64,000 nt of DNA, taken from NCBI RefSeq assembly GCF_026625565.1, contig NZ_CP112998.1, forward strand, positions 6,422,501 through 6,486,500, read 5' to 3'. The notes under the pieces were generated by a model. That model worked only from the letters and a program-made list of their open reading frames with translations, made no database searches and was not told the DNA's origin. The stretch's first letter is position 1, and each line of letters begins with the position of its first letter. The DNA comes from Dyadobacter pollutisoli (GTDB lineage: Bacteria; Bacteroidota; Bacteroidia; Cytophagales; Spirosomataceae). Below are positions 61,581 through 64,000 of the stretch, piece by piece. The translations under genes and the position numbers were made by a program.

Positions 61581-62600
61581 TCACCTCAATGAGGACTTAT
61601 TGATAACAAGATTCGATTGCAATACCCTGGTCTCAAATTCGGCCGGGGTATTTTTGCTTTCAATGAGATCCAGCAGCAATGATGTCGCCTGTTGCCCCAT
61701 TTCAAAAGAAGGCTGGGTCACTGAGCTGACGGGTGGGTCGAGGAGCGATGACATGGCCAGGTCGCAGAACCCTACTACCGCCACATCGTCGGGCATGCGG
61801 TAGCCCAGCTGCCTGAGCGCCCAATGTATACCCATCGTAATTCGGTCACTTGCCCCGAAAATAGCGTCAGGCCGCTCGCGCAGCGCCATCAGCTGATAAG
61901 TACGTTCCGTTCCGCCCTGCTGCGTGATTTCGCTGTGGAGTACCCATTCGTCCTGGAAATCAATGTTGTGTTTCCTTAATGCATCTTTGTAGCCTTCCAG
62001 CCTGAACCGGGTGATTGATACCGGTTTAGGGCCGGCAATGTGCGCGATTCGCTTACATCCCCTTTTAATGAGATGCTCCGTAGCCTCAAAAGCTCCCTTG
62101 TAATCATCCACACGTACCTTATGCGTCTGCATGGCGTCGCTTACACGGTCGAAGAAAACAACTGGAATGCCTTGTTCCTGAAGAGATACAAAATGATCAA
62201 TATTAATAGACTGGCTTGAAATAGCCACGACCAGTCCGTCGACCCTGCGGGAAGCAATGTGCCTGGATGCTGAGCGTTCGCGTTCAAGCTGCTCATGGCT
62301 TTGGTAAATCATCGTGTGATAACCTCGGCTATACGCGATGTCCTCTACACCCCCGATCGCGGAGGAGTAAAACCTGTTGGCAATGTCCGGTACGATCACC
62401 CCGATCGTCTGTGTGCGGTTCTTTAGAAGGCTTATCGCGATCGGGTTAGGATAATAGTTCAGCTGCTCAGCCAGGTCTATGACTTTTTTCTTGGTTTCCT
62501 CACTGATCTCGCTGCTGTCCCTGAGCGCTCTTGAGACCGTGGATTTCGAGACATTGAGCTGCCTGGCAATTTCCTTAATCGTGATGGATACCTTTTTCAT
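61581..62600 (-). CDS. LacI-family transcriptional regulator
   Basis: Start ATG 62600 (MKKVSITIKEIARQLNVSKS...) places the helix-turn-helix at 6-26 (IKEIARQLNVSKSTVSRALR); the frame is open 23 codons further but no DNA-binding part is there. A hinge (YYPNPIAISLLKNRTQTIGV) and a periplasmic-binding-type ligand domain follow, with IGVIVPDIANRFYSSAIGG and VVGFCDLAMSSLLDPPVSSV. 339 residues. It is divergent from the ECF sigma gene across a 283-bp region with GGTTCCGGGAA repeats. With uxuA close by, the ligand may be a hexuronate-type sugar (inference). Confidence 0.92.
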   Translation of the reverse strand: MKKVSITIKEIARQLNVSKSTVSRALRDSSEISEETKKKVIDLAEQLNYYPNPIAISLLKNRTQTIGVIVPDIANRFYSSAIGGVEDIAYSRGYHTMIYQSHEQLERERSASRHIASRRVDGLVVAISSQSINIDHFVSLQEQGIPVVFFDRVSDAMQTHKVRVDDYKGAFEATEHLIKRGCKRIAHIAGPKPVSITRFRLEGYKDALRKHNIDFQDEWVLHSEITQQGGTERTYQLMALRERPDAIFGASDRITMGIHWALRQLGYRMPDDVAVVGFCDLAMSSLLDPPVSSVTQPSFEMGQQATSLLLDLIESKNTPAEFETRVLQSNLVINKSSLR

Positions 62601-62690
62601 GGGATAATATGAGAATAATGCAATGTTATTATATTTTCTAGGAAATGCACCAAATGTGAATCGTTGCACAAGTTACTAAAAATCGACTCT

Positions 62691-62738
62691 GGTTCCGGGA
62701 AATTTTGCGCTATCGGGAACGGTTCCGGGAACGGTTGC
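62691..62738. promoter_or_regulatory. Candidate LacI-family operators (30-bp-spaced GGTTCCGGGAA repeats)
   Basis: GGTTCCGGGAA occurs at 62691-62701 and 62721-62731, with starts exactly 30 bp apart. A third related copy GGGAAC at 62715-62720 lies before the second repeat, and the second repeat continues as CGGTTGCG. GTTCC-G-GGAAC (62722-62732) is a perfect 5+1+5 palindrome. All lie between the divergent LacI and sigma-factor genes. Confidence 0.55.
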
Positions 62739-62883
62739 GTAGATTTATAGCTTTTTTTCAAGATTTATTTTTGTGTATCACCGAATCAATGTTTAAACTA
62801 GGTTAATTGTTGACGAGGTCAGTATACCTTACACCACTACATATCCAGGAATTTTTCTATAATTTACCTAGCTCAAATTTTAA

Positions 62884-63495
62884 ATGGAAGCAAGATCATT
62901 TACCAACGCATTACCATCTGTTTATTCCCAGAAAAATGTTTTGGAAAATTTGTTTGGCAGAGTGGTTACTACCGGAGATTACCATGCTTTCCGCGAGTTA
63001 TTTACGCACCATTACAGGTCGCTCTGCAACTATGCCATGCGCGTGGTAGTTACCCGTGAAATTGCTGAGGAGGTTGTTTCCGATGTATTCGTGAAACTTT
63101 GGAAAAATCGTGAGCAAATAGAGGTGCACACTTCATTTCAGGCTTACATTTACAGAGCAGTGCGAAATCAGGCCCTGGACTATCTTAAACTGAGAGTCCA
63201 CCGTCAGAACGAGCGTGAATCACTGGAATCGGTGCAATGGAATATGACCCACGCGGATCATTTTTCACCGGCTGAGGAAATGTCATTCAATGAATTTTAC
63301 GAACATGTGGAAGGCTGCATTCAGGCGCTGCCGCGGCAATGCCAGATCATTTTCAGGCTGAGCAGAGAAGAAGGTCTACGGTACCGCGACATTGCTGAAA
63401 AGCTTGCAATTTCTGTCAAAACGGTAGAAACTCAAATGAGCCGTGCATTGAAGGTATTGCGCGAGCGCGTACCGGAGCATAGGTTGGTGGCTTGA
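62884..63495 (+). CDS. ECF-type RNA polymerase sigma-70 factor (Bacteroidota FecI-like)
   Basis: Sigma-70 region 2 is seen at about 30-95 (YRSLCNYAMRVVVTREIAEEVVSDVF in pieces; the LWKNREQI helix and FQAYIYRAVRNQALDYLK), and region 4 at about 130-195 (ALPRQCQIIFRLSREEGLRYRDIA and ISVKTVETQMSRAL). 203 residues. The usual partner is a FecR-type anti-sigma gene followed by SusC/SusD, but here uxuA comes next. It may act on a distant locus. Confidence 0.92.
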   Translation: MEARSFTNALPSVYSQKNVLENLFGRVVTTGDYHAFRELFTHHYRSLCNYAMRVVVTREIAEEVVSDVFVKLWKNREQIEVHTSFQAYIYRAVRNQALDYLKLRVHRQNERESLESVQWNMTHADHFSPAEEMSFNEFYEHVEGCIQALPRQCQIIFRLSREEGLRYRDIAEKLAISVKTVETQMSRALKVLRERVPEHRLVA

Positions 63496-63504
63496 TTTAC
63501 TTCG

Positions 63505-63627
63505 GCAGTCGGCTTTCGGCTGTCAGCTTTTTTTAGATTTTTTAGTAACAAACCATAAAATTGCTTGAAGCCAGCGGGATCGAGCTGACGGCATTGCCGA
63601 CAGCCGACAGCCGATAGCCGACAGCCA
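63505..63627 (+). repeat. GCCGACA heptamer repeat with an inverted copy
   Basis: Four tandem 7-bp units (GCCGACA, GCCGACA, GCCGATA, GCCGACA) lie at 63596-63623. An inverted copy, GTCGGCTTTCGGCTGTC at 63507-63523, pairs with GACAGCCGATAGCCGAC at 63606-63622 with a single mismatch, giving a 17-bp stem and an 82-nt loop. It fills most of the gap between the sigma gene and uxuA. Confidence 0.7.
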
Positions 63628-63634
63628 TAAAACA

Positions 63635-64000
63635 ATGGCATTAGAACAAACATGGCGTTGGTTCGGGCCTGCCGATCCGGTTTCATTACAGGATATCCGC
63701 CAGGCCGGAGCAACAGGAATTGTAACAGCATTACATCACATTCCGAACGGGGAGATCTGGACCACGGAAGAAATTCAGAAACGGAAGGCCCTGATCGAAG
63801 AGGCCGGCCTTACCTGGTCGGTGGTAGAAAGTGTGCCTGTGCACGAAGCGATCAAGACTCGTACAGGCGATTTTGAAAAATACATTAGAAATTATCAGCA
63901 AAGCCTCATCAATCTCGGCCAATCCGGCATTGATACGGTTTGCTATAATTTTATGCCGATCCTGGACTGGACGCGCACGGATCTGGACGCTCCGATGAAA
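63635..64000 (+). CDS. uxuA: Mannonate dehydratase (partial, 5' part)
   Basis: Converts D-mannonate to 2-keto-3-deoxygluconate in hexuronate breakdown. The 122 visible codons from ATG 63635 start MALEQTWRWFGPADPVSLQD and show the UxuA hallmarks GATGIVTALHHIPNGEIW (about 25-42), TWSVVESVPVHEAIKTR and YNFMPILDWTRTDLD (about 105-119). The frame runs off the right edge without a stop. It lies 140 bp past the sigma-factor gene on the same strand. Neighbouring uxu genes may continue outside the window. Confidence 0.95.
   Translation, partial: MALEQTWRWFGPADPVSLQDIRQAGATGIVTALHHIPNGEIWTTEEIQKRKALIEEAGLTWSVVESVPVHEAIKTRTGDFEKYIRNYQQSLINLGQSGIDTVCYNFMPILDWTRTDLDAPMK

Noticed and set aside
63432..63731. 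A 99-codon minus-strand frame over the heptamer repeats
   Set aside because: Antisense to uxuA and the sigma gene; the reading frame reflects the repeat, not a protein.
1..64000. CRISPR arrays, insertion sequences, prophage genes, tRNA and rRNA
   Set aside because: No regularly spaced repeats, transposase or integrase motifs, or RNA-gene consensus sequences were seen on either strand.

Overview
The window reads as core chromosome of a Bacteroidota bacterium, most likely of the order Cytophagales (Dyadobacter/Spirosoma-like; this placement is inferred from gene content, not from a search). Supporting signs: several exported proteins end in type IX secretion (T9SS) type A sorting domains; intergenic regions carry the Bacteroidota -7 box TAnnTTTG; lipoproteins and a PD40-carboxypeptidase-regulatory-OmpA protein are typical of the phylum; Shine-Dalgarno sequences are weak. 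I see no prophage, insertion sequence, CRISPR array, rRNA or tRNA.

Layout. 1-9.8 kb: tail of an unknown membrane protein, aroC, a small membrane protein, a Tat-exported Gfo/Idh/MocA oxidoreductase with a formylglycine-generating-enzyme-like protein, a Uup-like ABC-F ATPase, a DedA protein, a gamma-carbonic-anhydrase-like protein, YqgE/AlgH, a metallophosphoesterase and small proteins. 9.8-12.8 kb: gcvP. 12.8-21 kb: a minus-strand complex I operon nuoA-B-C-D-E-F-G-H-I-J, with a short NuoG and no nuoK-N. 21-26.6 kb: two adjacent paralogous SASA/SGNH-type esterases with T9SS tails, one with about eight Ig-like modules. 26.6-37.4 kb: obgE, adk, an acidic exported protein divergent from an orphan histidine kinase, valS, fbp, a DEAD-box helicase and a TPR protein.

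37.4-40.7 kb is a vitamin B12 uptake unit: a cobalamin riboswitch with its own -7 box, a BtuB-like TonB receptor and a beta-propeller lipoprotein resembling BtuG. 40.7-47.1 kb: an EamA transporter, an exported thioredoxin-fold protein, a HicB-like small protein, prfA, a DUF3365-like lipoprotein paired with an exported SAM-hydroxide-adenosyltransferase homologue, an aldo/keto reductase, a zinc-ribbon protein and a short ssb. 47.2-58.2 kb: xylulokinase, M28 peptidase, ispE, a stand-alone heme-copper oxidase subunit III-like protein, the OmpA protein, a LOG-family protein, mpl and a T9SS protein with a glycoside-hydrolase-like N-terminal domain. 58.5-64 kb: ettA, a DUF349 protein, a LacI-family regulator, an ECF sigma factor and the start of uxuA, which runs off the window.

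Most genes are housekeeping. The observations most worth following are the B12 locus, the complex I operon that stops at nuoJ and has a NuoG without its molybdopterin-type domain, the exported SAM-dependent enzyme beside a lipoprotein with an altered heme motif, the operator-like repeats between the LacI regulator and the sigma factor next to uxuA, and a GCCGACA heptamer repeat that can fold against an upstream inverted copy. I do not see a clearly undescribed multi-gene system.
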